Below, in pieces: positions 34,316 to 45,084 of a DNA stretch of 64,000 nt. Position numbers and translations under genes: made by a program. The stretch is from positions 66,741,901 through 66,805,900 of the forward strand of contig JAWZYU010000009.1 of the NCBI GenBank assembly GCA_038380435.1. The letters are read 5' to 3'. The notes below the pieces were generated by a model, which searched no databases, was not told the origin of the DNA, and saw only the letters and a list, made by a program, of their open reading frames with translations. This DNA is from Ryuthela nishihirai (taxonomy: Eukaryota; Arthropoda; Arachnida; Araneae; Heptathelidae). The first letter of the stretch is position 1. Every line of letters begins with the position of its first letter.

Positions 34316-34345
<30 letters not shown>
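31592..34345 (+). mobile_element. Jockey/CR1-like LINE, 5'-truncated, otherwise well preserved
   Basis: The element begins within the endonuclease domain, carries the whole reverse transcriptase, a 3' untranslated region of about 320 bp, GAATAAAATAAAG and a (TTA)n tail at 34,316-34,344. 5' truncation and a microsatellite tail are what target-primed reverse transcription leaves. The exact 5' junction is not certain, and I could not define a target duplication beyond ACCAT on both sides. The flanks (CAGTGTTTGTCGAC at 31,556 and GAGAACTATTG before 34,420) may belong to an older hAT-type element that it entered. Confidence 0.9.
31602..33983 (+). CDS. LINE ORF2 fragment: endonuclease C-terminus and complete reverse transcriptase
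   Basis: An open frame of about 793 codons from the first ATG; the frame is also open for 27 bases upstream, where the sequence is likely flanking DNA. It begins with the end of the APE-type endonuclease (STLIDYGIS, then ITDHFPTFF). Reverse transcriptase motifs follow in order: DKSPGIDDININ, ILPIHKSGD, NYRPISILPIFSK, QYGFQNKKSTQTAI, LDFTKAFDSINHE, GVPQGSILGPILFLLYINDL, the catalytic YADD near 33,150-33,161, and KYKFLG-like EYKFLGIWID. The C-terminal tail ends near 33,983. No stop or frameshift interrupts it, so the insertion may be recent, but most of the endonuclease and any ORF1 are missing, so it cannot move on its own. Clade (Jockey or CR1) was not resolved by eye. Confidence 0.93.
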   Translation: MNQDKNVLNLIDLVNSYDCFVLNSGLPTRVGNQSSTLIDYGISNVDCQNGVLMSKITDHFPTFFLVQRTNFQMLPSSYRYREINDNNILQLQYKLNRIDWQFLYLISDVNEAYNYFINIFINHYNKYLPTGIKKFQRPNKYAPWMTKDLKILITRRDNLYKKAKETHLEDDSSAYKEFRNFVTAQIRQTKNAYYNSRFDSSKNSKQKWKYLNDVLGRNKCKSIVGDISSDDAIIADDYAKSNAFNSYFHDTVNELILNQTEKFHGKYKYQIECIDQTFYVMPIVTQEISNIVNDLGADKSPGIDDININVIKKIIHTIKEPLCYIFNLSIINEVFPDKLKIARILPIHKSGDKENIENYRPISILPIFSKIFEKLICTRMTKFLDNMKIITQQQYGFQNKKSTQTAIADLYEHIVNHLDAGHIGLAVYLDFTKAFDSINHEILLKKIEFYGLRGKINNWLRSYLFQRKALVEVNGSISDEHFIYRGVPQGSILGPILFLLYINDLAKLHINSKMLLYADDTSIVDFNQDFASLISSVNYSLNIISEWCRHNNLLINVKKSKYMIYKNKNKNIDEKCFDVKINEIKLKRCTEYKFLGIWIDENLNWSFHVKQLRITLSRNIGMIGKIRHLVNKQILTNLYYSFIYSYITYGILVWINTFDYNLNAIYRLQKRIVRYIVGKRYYDPVAHLFSEVKILNVYNNYKLISGNFVYSITMRLIKLDRFKDYFQSLSNFHNYETRHREDLSIPLCRLSIGQRSIKYNAVKIWFEFPDDVKNAKSLKLFKIKCRTFLLTKQ

Positions 34346-34347
<2 letters not shown>

Positions 34348-36104
34348 GGGTGGGAGTCCGTAGGCCGTATATATACATTATTGATAGCGGACGTGGCTTA
34401 GAAAAGATTGAGAACTATTGCTTTTAACACCTAAGTGATCAGTTAATATTTTACTCATTGATCTTACCAGTTGACATGAGCGCTCAATTGGTAAACGTAA
34501 TGATGAAACTTCCACTACTGAATGGTAGGGTTAAATTTAAAAGAACGCCAACAGCCGTTAGCCTTTGGGTTTCTGTGAATTCCTCACTTGCTAAATTATG
34601 CAGTAAAATGGCTTTCGAAGATAAAAAAGCATAACAACCCACAGATGAAAAAGATGCTGTCACATTCGAAACCCTTCAGTTTTTTAAACCTTAAATGTTA
34701 CACTCCACTGAGAATGGCAAGTAATAACATCAGTGAGTGGAGTCTATTAAATCATAGAAGAACACATCAAGAGAAATAAGAAAGCTTCCTTGAAATGGAA
34801 ATGAAAAGAGACAGCTTAAGTGAACTGATAGCATTAAAATCTATGCGAAAAGGATAATAATGAAGATCGGCTCAGAGAAAGGCACTCCGAGCTTATATTA
34901 GATAAAACATAATCCTCACAGGGCAAACGGACTAACAAGAACAATGAAATTTGAAACTCCTTTTTTGAGAGAGCAAATACCGTAACACTCTTGAATCGGA
35001 AGAAGCTGTTAGTTAATAGCTTTCGCTCTAAAATATAATGCGATCCATACTATTTCGTGGAAGGGCAGTCAGTCATAACCCGGAGCGAGATAAAAAGAGA
35101 ACTAGCGCAGAAAAGAATTCGTCGTCAATGTTCTCTTTTTGTTATGTGCTTCTTAAAATGTACTTTTTAAGATAGATTTCGATGCCTCTTGTTCAGATTC
35201 CGTTGTAGAAGTGAATTAATAGCAATAAATTTTAAAATGAATGCTGCTCTCGTGAAATTGAAATAATATTACTACAAGAATTTAAGATTAACTAATGCAC
35301 ATTGAATAAACTCTGAGAAATAAGTAGCTTTGAATTGCAATAGATATCAATAATAGCAAAGCAGCAGCAGAGCTGTTAGATAAATAGTACTAAGATGTGA
35401 GAAAAAAAAGATATCTTTCAGCGTCTGTCTCTTAGATGATTCTCCTGACATGCAGAGATATTCTATTTATTCTATATTTAAACTCAGACGGTGAAAGGTG
35501 TAAGAAGGCTCAACTAATAGCATACTAGGTTAGTTTCGGTAGATTTGGTATGTGATCGTTACGACGGTGAAGATGTTCAGTAATAACTAATCACTCGGTT
35601 TTGTTACATTGTATGATCCTGGAATGTCAATTTTTGATAACATTCTTTAGTAAATAAAAACTTTTTAACATAATAAATACAACATTCCCTAATTTATTTT
35701 TATTTTAGTCATTTTTACTTATTTGCTCTTGAGTCTAAAATGAATCAAATGAATTCGAATGCTGGTTTGTAGCAATTTTTATCACGGATAAAAATCATTC
35801 ATAACAGATCTAAACATGTACTTCAAACGCAGAATTGAAGCTTCCCAGTTAATTTCAAAGATATGATATAGTCTAGGTTAATAAAATATTCATAGCAGAA
35901 TCCAAAATAAAAGTAATTTATTTAGATTAGTTCTCTCTGTAAAATCCAATTCGTTAATAACTGATTTGTAAAAGAATGAATAAATGGACGAGTACATTAT
36001 TTTAACGTACGTTCATTTTAATAATTTGTTAGAAAACGAATAATGTTAAAAATGTCAATGACGATGGGTAACAGAAAATTAAGAATGGAATCATAACAAT
36101 AACA
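34346..36104. other. Spacer, no gene recognised
   Basis: Short frames only. At 35,349-35,392 lies an isolated sequence (CAATAATAGCAAAGCAGCAG...GTTAGATAAATAGTA) related to the 32-bp array at 36.1 kb. Confidence 0.55.
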
Positions 36105-36502
36105 GATGAGTTTACAATAATAGCAAAGCAACAGAGGAAGAGTTTACATTAATAGCAAAGCAACAGAGGAAGAGTTTACAATAATAGCAAAGCAACAGAG
36201 GAAGAGTTTACAATAATAGCAAAGCAACAGAGGAAGAGTTTACAATAATAGCAAAGCAACAGAGGAAGAGTTTACAATAATAGCAAAGCAACAGAGGAAG
36301 AGTTTACAATAATAGCAAAGCAACAGAGGAAGAGTTTACAATAATAGCAAAGCAACAGAGGAAGAGTTTACAATAATAGCAAAGCAACAGAGGAAGAGTT
36401 TACAATAATAGCAAAGCAACAGAGGAAGAGTTTACAATAATAGCAAAGCAACAGAGGAAGCGTTTGCAATAATAGCAAAGCAACAGCAGAAGTGTTAAAT
36501 AA
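36105..36502. repeat. 32-bp tandem array, about 12 units
   Basis: The unit reads AGCAAAGCAACAGAGG followed by AAGAGTTTACAATAAT. Inner copies are nearly identical (one has ACATTAAT), while the last diverges into CAGCAGAAGTGTTAAATAAA. The near-identity suggests recent expansion. The minus-strand 71-codon frame is purely repeat-derived. Confidence 0.95.
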
Positions 36503-36690
36503 ATAGTAAACATAATAGTTATTAGTGCCATCGCAAAGCAGCAATGGCACTGATAACATTAATAACAAATTTAGAGAAGACAACAGAGGTAAAATAACAT
36601 CGCAATAACAAGAGTAAAAACGTTATAGCATTCTAACAACCGAAGTTGATAAGTAATAACAGATTAAAAACTTGAGTAGATAGAACAATA
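36503..36690. repeat. AAC/AAT-rich low-complexity DNA
   Basis: This continues the A-rich composition of the array with words such as AATAACA and GCAATGGCACTGATAAC. It ends at the TA that flanks the mariner element. Confidence 0.6.
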
Positions 36691-38064
36691 CGGAGGACGT
36701 TCAAAAAGTTCTTGACACATGTCTGTAGATTTGCACTCGTTCCTCCGAAATTAACGAGCTAAGACGTGTTTGAAAGCTTGTCTAAACCTGTCACTAGGGT
36801 CAAAATTAAAGGCCATATCATCATTTCTCTGTTCCCTGGTGGCGAGTAAAGTTGGTCTGCGAAATATGTACGTTGTTCCTATGGAGCCTACTAAAGTTGG
36901 GGAAAGATTTTACATTTTCACAAGGATGCAGCTTGGGGACGACGCGGAAAATTCATGCCGATTTATCACAAGTATATGAGAATCATGGCTGTTCATATGA
37001 CACTGTTTCAGGATAGATGCACAAGTTCAGAGAAGGATAGCCGAGCTTCGAAGACCTCCTTGTGTAGGGAGACCAAAGGAGGCTATGAACGAGAGAACCA
37101 TCGCTGCTATTTGTGAACTCGTTAAGGAAAACCCACACATCACCGTTCAGGTAATAAGTTTAGATGTCAGTGTATCAATTGGCAGTGTGGAAACAATTAT
37201 TCTTTGTCATTCTTTTCTGGCTTTCGTAGGTTCAATGAAATAAAAATAATTCAACCAATAACATTTAAAGTTCCGAAAGATCTGTGCCTAATGCGTAACA
37301 CACAAACTGACAGAACAGCAAAAAAGGGCTAGATTTGACTTGACTCGTGCAGAGATGCTTGCAATGCTTGAAGTGGCCCCAAACAGCTAACAGACATTGT
37401 CACAGGTGATGAGACATGGTTTTATTACTATTGCAACTTCCAGAAAGATCGACAATAATGTTTGGGTTGCGGAAGATGAACCTCGTCTCCAAAACCTTCG
37501 ATAAGAATTTCGTTCAAGGAAGAGGATTTTCACATTTTTTTTTCAATTCCCAAGGAATGTTAGCGGTGGACACCTTACCGGAAAAAACGACTAAAAATAG
37601 CCAATGCTACACCAACATTGTTTGTCCCAAAGTGGTTAAGGAGATGCTGAAACGCGTCCAGGAACAGGCGTTTCAAGGGTTCTTCTTTTTCATGACAATG
37701 TCAGTGCTAACCAAACTGGTAAATTACGACCTATCTGGAGCAGGAAAATTTCAAACAGCTACCCCATCCTGCATATTCCCTCGATGTCGCGCCATACGAT
37801 TTTCGGTTGTTTCCAAAAATTAAATATGAACTTGCTGGGAAACCTTTTTCAAGGGTGCAAGACCTTGCAAAATGCGTTCATTCCGAGTTGCGGAGTATTC
37901 CCCAACAGGAGTATCACCAAACGTCCCAGAATTAGCGTATACATCTTCAACTTTGCATAGATGCTGGAGGGGAGCGCTTTGAAAGACAGTAAAAGTTTTG
38001 TTGAGGTAAGTGCAATGGTTTCCGTTCTGCAGATGCATGTCAAGAACTTTTTGAACTCTCTTCG
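36691..38064 (+). mobile_element. mariner element with terminal repeats and TA target sites
   Basis: Terminal inverted repeats of about 39 bp: CGGAGGACGTTCAAAAAGTT at the left, and CGAAGAGAGTTCAAAAAGTT as reverse complement at the right, continuing CTTGACA in both. TA dinucleotides at 36,689-36,690 and 38,065-38,066 flank the element. The length, 1,374 bp, is typical of mariner. It lies inside A-rich repetitive DNA that continues on both sides. Confidence 0.94.
36870..37960 (+). pseudogene. mariner transposase pseudogene (DD34D type)
   Basis: The protein would excise the element and insert it at TA. Fragments in order: a helix-turn-helix region (CSYDTVS, then KFREG near 37,020-37,040), NERTIAAICELVKENPHIT near 37,088-37,144, the first catalytic site GDETWFYYY near 37,406-37,431, NVWVAEDEPR near 37,460, the second Asp in FHDNVSANQTG near 37,686-37,725, and the third in LDVAPYDFRLFP near 37,781-37,815. 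The distance between second and third Asp is 101 bases, one short of 34 codons, which shows a single-base deletion. Other stops and frameshifts are present, so it is inactive. Confidence 0.92.
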
Positions 38065-38590
38065 TAATAATAAATTAATCAACAAAAAAGAGCAGAGATA
38101 CTAAAGCAATAATAAATCAACTGCAAACCAACGTAACAGAGTGGGCAGATGTAAGAGCAACAATGGTAAAGCTGCAACAACAGTATACAAGTAATAATGT
38201 GACAAATCCACAGCATAAATATTAGAGCAGATGTAAGAAAAGCAGAACAAAGTAGCAAAAGGAGAAACAATAACAAACGTATAGAGTAACAGCATAAATG
38301 ATAACCAACGTACCAACGTAATACAGTAACAGCAAAAATAATAACCAACGCACCAATGTGATATAGTAACAGCAAAAAATAATGACCAACGCACCAACGT
38401 GGTATAGTAACAGTAGATATAGCAGAAAATAATGGAGCAACAGTAGTAGAAAAGCAGCAGCAACAGAAATGACAACAAAGCTGCAGCAGAGATAGCAACA
38501 GTAACAAAAAGAAATAGCACAGGCAACAAGAGTAGATCAAAAGCAAATCAGTAACAGCAGAGGTAACAACAATGGTGACTAATAGAAATG
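38065..38590. repeat. AAC-rich low-complexity region with a 40-bp tandem repeat
   Basis: At 38,285-38,415 a 40-41 bp unit starting AGTAACAGCAAAAATAATAA repeats about three times with CCAACGCACCAA inside. The rest is irregular AACA/GCA-rich sequence. Long minus-strand frames (142 and 190 codons) with Leu/Cys/Tyr runs are composition artefacts. Confidence 0.8.
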
Positions 38591-38606
38591 AGTTCAAGCT
38601 CATATT

Positions 38607-38995
38607 GGATTGGATTGTTTTACCTCTGAGCGGCACTTTTTTGCACACCATGGGCTAAATGGCCAGGCCACAAGGACCCCGAAGGCTCAGAAAAGGTTGG
38701 GGGAGGGGACCCACTGGAACAGTTGTTGGGAGACAGATGGTAGCCTCCCGTCAAGGCCATCCAACGTGATCTTTAACGGGCACAGGGTATGGCTCTCCCG
38801 CACACGGGGCCACGGCTTAACGTCCCATCCGACGGACGGCGGCCTTTTCAAGCCCATCGGTGTCCCCTACTGACCGTGGGCAGGGCGGGGAAATTTTGCG
38901 GAGATAAATCTCAACGCTGACCCAGCTGGGACTCGAACCTGGGAACTACAGATTACGAGCCTGGCGCGCTACCGACTGAGCCACCCCCGCCCCTA
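38607..38995 (-). mobile_element. SINE-A copy, full length, perfect 16-bp target duplication
   Basis: AGTTCAAGCTCATATT occurs at 38,591-38,606 and again exactly at 38,996-39,011. On the minus strand the copy runs from GGGGCGGGGGTGGCTCAGTC through box B to the GTAAAACAA tail, with few differences from the copies at 19,084 and 59,166. The exact duplication and low divergence mark it as one of the youngest insertions here. The 87-codon plus-strand frame is not a gene. Confidence 0.97.
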
Positions 38996-39011
38996 AGTTC
39001 AAGCTCATATT

Positions 39012-42000
39012 TGTGGGCCCCGTTAGAGGTACAAATTTCTCTGTCACAACCTAAAGCATGTATATATATTAATATGCATGCCACTAAACTATTTTTTTTA
39101 TATTTCGTATTAGAAGTTATTACAAATTTTAAAACAATTTTAATTATCTGAAGACAAAATTAAAATCATACTGTAATTTGGAAGCAAAAAGTACTAGAAA
39201 TTCGTCGAAACTGAAAACATCCTGAATGCAAAACGACTATAAACTTATAACAGAGATTCACTAATAAAGATAGATGCTATAAAAAATAGTTTCAAATGAC
39301 TTCACTCACGGACTTTCAGTTTCTACTAATATTTCAAACATTTATCATTTCAAATATCATTAAGTCTCTAATTTTGTGGTAAAATTATTTTAATTAGTAA
39401 TATAAGAATGAAATGAATGATTAGCGATATCCATTTCTGTATATATATGTCTGATGAATCGTTATAATTTTTTTCTCTCCAAAAGTAGGGTTCAGCAGTT
39501 GTCGAAACGTTCGGGCTTGTGTTCGAAAAATTGAGCCCGACCTCATCTTTAGTTAAAAAAATTTGAAAAGTTACAGATGTTAAAAAACTCAAGACATGAC
39601 TTCTGAAATATTTTCAACAACTGTTTACTCTGTGGTAATTTTTATTGCAAATATTGTACTTGTGTTACAAGAACATGATTGTTTATTGTGTACTCTATTT
39701 GCATTCTTACGGAGAAGCTTCTTAGCGTCGTGGTACTTGATTTTCTAATAAAAAGTTATGGAAATGAATAAATAATAATATATAATTAATCACTAATCAC
39801 AAAATAACATGGGTTTGCACCTTTGCGTGCCTGTTTCAATAGCACAAGATATAAGGTCAAGTAAAATATTCCTCTTCAAAATCGTCTTCATCATTCTCTT
39901 GTCGCTCTTTTGCGACAGAGATAAAGAAGATTAAGCCTCTTCGAATGATAGAAAATATGCAAACGGAGCTCATATCTGTCAGTTCCTTTCCTCGTGGCAA
40001 ATGATAACGGAGGCGATGGTTGTGAAGAAAGAGCTTCTGGCAGCTTCTTTTAAATGCTTCCGATGTAGATAAATCACGTTGTGTTTGGAGGAAGAGGCTG
40101 AGCAATCAAGTCATTGAATAGGATGTGCTGAGCTGTTGGGCTATCGAACATCGTCCGTGATTGGAATACATGGCCACAAAGAGGAACATGACTCACTCTC
40201 CAAGCTGCCTTTTATTACCGATTTTCATGAGTTAGCAGTTATAAGATGAGGGAAGTGCTCGTAATGCTCTCGAACACACTAAGATACATTCAGGATCCAG
40301 CAAACACAACTTCACGTCTTTCTTTTCCTTTTTTGCTTTTTATGTTCCTCTTATTGTGCTTAAAGCTTGAGGTCAAACATTACTCCGATCTCATATTAGC
40401 GATATAAATCCAATTTATTTAGAAGTAAAACTTCAGGGGAGAAGCTATATTTACACTTTCATCATTAAGGAAACGATAAAAGCCATTACATAGCTCACGG
40501 TGTGCTTTTCACGCAGGGTCTGCATCGGCATTTAATTGCACTTTCAGTTTAATTGCTATAAAAATAATGGGGAAAGATACCTCAGAGACGTGCTCACTGC
40601 AGATGGCATTCGAGAGCTCTCCTCTGAACTCTCGGCCGTGAATGGTATAAATTGAAAGAGGAATATGGATTCGTTTCAATTAGAAATGGAGAGAAGATTC
40701 GGAAGGGGTGAGGGGGGAAAGTAGAGTTTGTTGGAGTCAAAGTAGGATAAATTATTGGATGGGAGATGAACCGAATACGACCTTAAAGGAGTAAAAAGTA
40801 TTAATGGATTCAAAATAATAGAAACGGAAGCGAAAAAAAAAGAATAACGAATAGTAATAAAAAGTAATGTGTCATATATGATGGGAATATCATGAACTCG
40901 ATGGCCGCACCATGTGGGTCTTATATTTCGTTTTTATTCGTGTGACGGAAACAAGATTTAATATGTCAGCGTTGGAAAATACCAGAATTGAAATTTTTGT
41001 ATTTAAAAGAATGTTAAAAATACGGTTAAAGAATCACATGTAAACCTTACAAAAGAGAAATAGTTAAATGCATAGGCATTGTTGTTTATTCAAAAACTAA
41101 GTTAATCCTGCTTATGATACACTTAGAAGTTAACAGATATGCATTGTAGGAGAGGCGTCTTTGTTTTGTTTCGTTGGCGTCTTTGTTTTCGATTTAGGTG
41201 ATCCATAAGTTAAATCTTCTCCTTATGGTTTTGTCTTTAGCCAGCTCAATAGTTAACTGAAAAAAATAATATGGCGCACCAGCAGAATGGAATTTGATAT
41301 CATGAACTGATTATTTCATACATTTAAGGCGGAAAAGAAATTATTATAAAAAACCGACTTATATAAGAAATGGTACTTATTAAATTGATCAAATAAGATT
41401 CAGATTGCTAATCCAAGATACATTTTTAATAACAAAATAATTTTTGCACTATTACGTTGTACTCTATGATGTCTTACTTGATTTTTTTTCTTTTCCTTTC
41501 ATCCGTCATCATAAGTATGAATATATTAGCAAGGAACAAGAAAAAAAGAATTCATAACCAGCTTCATTAATCTCAGGCTACCCTAAAGTAGTTATAAAGC
41601 GGATCTAGCGAGAGAAAAAACATCGATATCAACAAAGCTCACAACCGCTAGCAGCTACCAAAAACAGTAATATACGTCGGTCCCTTACCAAACATACCTT
41701 GGCTACAAAGCACTCAAAATAAAGCTTTTAAACTATATAGGAAGGCAATAGCAGTATTACAGACGGAGATGAAATAACAACAAAAATTGGGGAGGGTCTA
41801 CCAAGTGCCTATATATAACCTTATAACAAATATTAACATACCACATGTAGCTAAAACAAAAAGGACAACAAAAATTAGATTTCAAGAACACAGAGAGATA
41901 TAAAAAAAACAAAAAAAAATTAACGATAGACCTTGCAAAAAATGGGAAAGAATTGAAGGCTTTAGGCCAGCGTTTCACGAAGCAAATTCAATTACAGAGC

Positions 42001-42751
42001 CGAAGAATAATTATCGCTTAGCCGTGGCAGAACAAATTGCTATACACAGCAGAAAGATGATTGCTGCAACAAAGAACGGAACTACCACATCCAGGGAAAA
42101 TATTATGCAACGAAAGAAAACAATTAACCACAGTAAAAAACTGCACTCTCAGCAGACAACAGTAATAGCCTTTATATATGAAGAAACTGAAAGGAAATAT
42201 GCGAAACACTGAAAAAGGATATCTCTAGACTATCACGAACTTTGAAATGAACTTGCATATAGCGTCATGCGCCAATCAAGTTTCTTGCACTCAAGAAAAA
42301 TCTTAGTGCCCCATTTTCTTGATTTTATGCTCTCAGTGAAGACTCGCGCGAAACTAGTTTGGTTATTTTCTTCTTGTGTATGTGTAGTAAAATGAAATAA
42401 ACGTCTTTTAGGAGTAAAATACTTATATCTGTTGAATCTTATTTCTTAACCTTGCGAAATTTATCTTTCTGCAAAATGCTAGAATACATCGGCAGAAAAT
42501 TTAAACTGTCAGGATAAGTGCCGAGAGTCATACAACTGTGTGACTCAAAGTATGGAAGGATTTCCCACAGGCATTGTAGGAAGATTGACGAACATGGAAC
42601 ATAGCAGGTGTAAAGCATCTTCTTATCAATAGCATCAATGAAGCTAAGACTTGCGTGTTTAAGGTACAACGTATACTTAGGTTTTCAAAATCTAAAGGTG
42701 AAATAGTGCAAAAGTTATAAAAGATACATCTTGTTTTAACGATTTCTACAA
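39012..42751. other. Spacer, no gene recognised
   Basis: About 3.7 kb of AT-rich sequence. Frames inspected: 39,857-40,105 minus (82 codons, with an acidic end NDEDDFEEEYF), 41,757-41,978 minus, and 42,024-42,212 plus. None has recognisable similarity. No terminal repeats or SINEs were found. Confidence 0.5.
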
Positions 42752-42760
42752 TTTTAAGTT

Positions 42761-42981
42761 TGCACGCCGTCCCGTGGCCGAGTGGTTAGCACGCTTGGCT
42801 ACTGATATACGGGACCTGGGTTCGAGCCCCTGGTAAGGCATGGATATGTGTGCTGTTTTTCTGCTGAGATCCCGCCATCCTCACAGACCTTCTACTATGG
42901 CGTATTAAACTGACAGGCTCCTGTCAGACCTCTGTGGCAAGCAGCTGCTTGAGGGGTTATTTATTTATTTCTAAATATTTT
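42761..42981 (+). mobile_element. SINE-B copy, full length, with target duplication
   Basis: The head GTGGCCGAGTGGTTAGCACG (box A region) and GGTTCGAGCCCC (box B) resemble tRNA-Ser/Leu-type genes. The body holds CCTCACAGACCTTCTACT, GACAGGCTCCTGTCAGACC and GCAGCTGCTTGAGGGG, and the tail is T-rich. TTTTAAGTT at 42,752-42,760 and 42,982-42,990 is the target duplication. SINE-B is a working name. It is not a functional tRNA: no acceptor 3' half closes the stem, and the same body recurs at 45,669 and 59,990. Confidence 0.92.
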
Positions 42982-43189
42982 TTTTAAGTTACCGTAAATC
43001 ACTTTGTAAAAATATATAAGGTGCAAAAGTCATTCAAATGAAAACCGAAAAACGATCATAATACCTATAAGATGCAGAAAATAATGAAAATGTTGCGTCA
43101 CATTTTTTGATTGAAGTCTGTTGGAAACACTGAAAGCACATGCGGCCCTATTTGCTGGCCTGTTCATAAGCAATCAGTCTTTAAGATGG

Positions 43190-44240
43190 CCTCACCTAAT
43201 AATAAGCATAAAATAATTCACCAAGATAGAGATGCGATCTATAATTTCATTTCTGAATGCTGAAGGAATAAAATCTGCTGAGTCTACGAGTGGGTGGATA
43301 CCTTATAGGATTCTGATGTGATTCTGAATGTGATAATGTTTCGTAACCAGGGCAAGCCCATGAGGACGGGGCACCACGAAACATAGAGACAGTGTGCGTG
43401 TATGTGTGTGGGGGGGGAAATTGTGCGATAAAAACGCCGTTTTACCACTGAAGAATTTGCCGGGACGTTGAATGTTGAATTTCTATGCTCGTTCAGCGTA
43501 TAGCATAGTTAGCAAGGAATTGCAGTTTGAAAGTATGGATTCATTGGATTTTTTTGGGTTTAATACATGAACTTAAGGAACGACGAGTTAGTTTATGCGT
43601 GTTTTGGGATTTTTGGACGGTATGAGCAGGAAGGTGATGCTTTTTAGTAGGTATCGTAACAGGCAATGAACCCTGAATACACTATTTCGTACCAGAAGTC
43701 AAACGCGCAAGTTCGTACTGGCAGTATACAAACTCCCCTTGACCGAAGAAAGTCCACCCAGCATCATCCGAAAAAGTATTATTATATTTTGGGATCGTAA
43801 AGTGGTGATTTATGAACAGTGTCTGTATAGATGAAAAACCTCGGCAAGTGCAAAGTACTGTGATGCACTTTTAAATCATTAAGCTAGGAATTCGGAAGAA
43901 ACATCCGTTATCCTCAAGTGTGTGCTTGCAACATGACAAGTCTCTCTCACACTGCACATTCTACAGTGAAGCAGATAGAGGAGATGAAGTTTGTGTTGTT
44001 ACCTCACTTTTCATATTTGCCAGACTTAGTGTCAAGTGATTATCATCTTTTCGGATAATAAAAGATGTCCTAAGAGGACGATTTTCAACAATGTTTTTAT
44101 AGCATTTCTTCTTCTGTATGGCTTAGTATCCTTGCATGCTTATGACCCCACCTCTCTAGCAAGAAAATGCTTGGAGAGTAAAAGAAGAGGCCAAAACCGC
44201 GATGCACCAGCCATAAAACGTCTTTCGTAGAATCCATTCA
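43190..44240 (+). pseudogene. mariner transposase remnant (second family)
   Basis: Plus-strand fragments include an N-terminal MRSIISFLNAEGIKSAE near 43,230-43,285, GIVTGNE near 43,652 (the first catalytic site, with Asp replaced by Asn), and IRKKHPL near 43,890. LQHDKSLSHTA near 43,931-43,962 follows, and then HFSYLPDLVSSDYHLFG near 44,008-44,056. Thirty-four residues separate the second and third Asp, the DD34D spacing. Many frameshifts and stops are present. The sequence differs clearly from the element at 36,691. Terminal repeats were not found. The 64-codon frame from 44,036 is part of this remnant in the wrong phase. Confidence 0.82.
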
Positions 44241-44609
44241 TTAATTCATCATTGAAGAAAGTGTACATTGGAGAAGTATACAATGCGTAATGAAAACTAC
44301 ATTGATGACTGATATGTTTAATTTCTTTCAGTTAAACAGCTTTTATTTGGCTTTTATGACTTTCATTTCAACGATCACTGCATTTCAGCATTGAGCTGCC
44401 AGGTAGCTGATCAAGATTTTCATTTACAGTATTATTTTCCCGATAACTTAAAATTGTAACTAGGATTGACTTAGGTAATTTAATACACTAGATTGGTCAA
44501 ATTTGTATACATCACTTTGCTTATGAAGAAACAGATTGGTGGGAAACAGAAAGAATAGACTCAGATTTTGTTTCCGTCCGTTAAATGTTATTTCGGTACG
44601 TTCCATAAT

Positions 44610-45080
44610 ATATCATATAGGTTTCATTCCAAAAGTTTCTAACTAGAGTGGATACTATGGGGTATTATCCTTTAGACATTTCTCTGCACTTCGACTGATT
44701 GTAATTCATTATGAAACGCAGCTATTGCTTCAAAGAAGGCTACCATCCACTCTTTTTGTTGCCAATAATCAATATCAAAGATTAACTTGATACAAACTAT
44801 AATATATGTTGAGCCACGTTTCAAGTTAAACATAATATATAATATAATAATATAATATTATATATTATATTTAACCTATTAATATATGTTGAGCCACGTT
44901 TCAAGTTAATCAATGATACTGATTATTGGCAACAAAAAGAGTCGATGTTGCCTTCTTTGAAGTAATAGTTGAGTTTCATAACGAATTACAATCAGTCGAA
45001 GTGCAGAGAAATGTCTAAAGGATAATACCCCAAAGTATCCACTCTAGTTAGAAACTTTCGGAAGAAAACCTATATGATAT
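44610..45080. repeat. Fold-back element, 471 bp, with AT-rich centre
   Basis: Outer arms ATATCATATAGGTTTCATTC and the reverse complement of CTATATGATAT pair, as do AAAGTTTCTAACTAGAGTGG and its complement, CATTTCTCTGCACTTCGACT and its complement, and CCAATAATCA and its complement. Near the centre AATATATGTTGAGCCACGTT occurs twice in direct orientation (about 44,801 and 44,880), around an AT palindrome. No coding capacity; probably a MITE. Confidence 0.88.
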
Positions 45081-45084
45081 TCCA

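Noticed and set aside
31556..34420. Older hAT element hosting the LINE (CAGTGTTTGTCGAC at the left, GAGAACTATTG at the right)
   Set aside because: Ends match only weakly and the putative 8-bp flanks (CTTTAGCG and CTTTTAAC) differ at several positions, so it is mentioned only as a possibility.
36105..36502. CRISPR-like array
   Set aside because: The 32-bp units are contiguous with no unique spacers, and the setting is eukaryotic.
36368..36583. 71-codon Leu-rich frame
   Set aside because: Translation of the 32-bp tandem array.
38079..38651. 190- and 142-codon minus-strand frames rich in Leu, Cys, Tyr and Val
   Set aside because: They read through AAC/AAT-rich low-complexity and 40-bp repeat DNA; hydrophobic appearance comes from composition. 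No start context or domain.
39857..40105. 82-codon minus-strand frame with an acidic C-terminus
   Set aside because: Looks more protein-like than most, but I recognise no family and cannot show splice sites or conservation, so it is not called as an exon.
42769..42840. Apparent tRNA gene (box A GGCCGAGTGG, box B GGTTCGAGCCC)
   Set aside because: The same head with a common downstream body and target duplications occurs at 45,669, and the body recurs at 59,990; it is a tRNA-derived SINE, not a functional tRNA.
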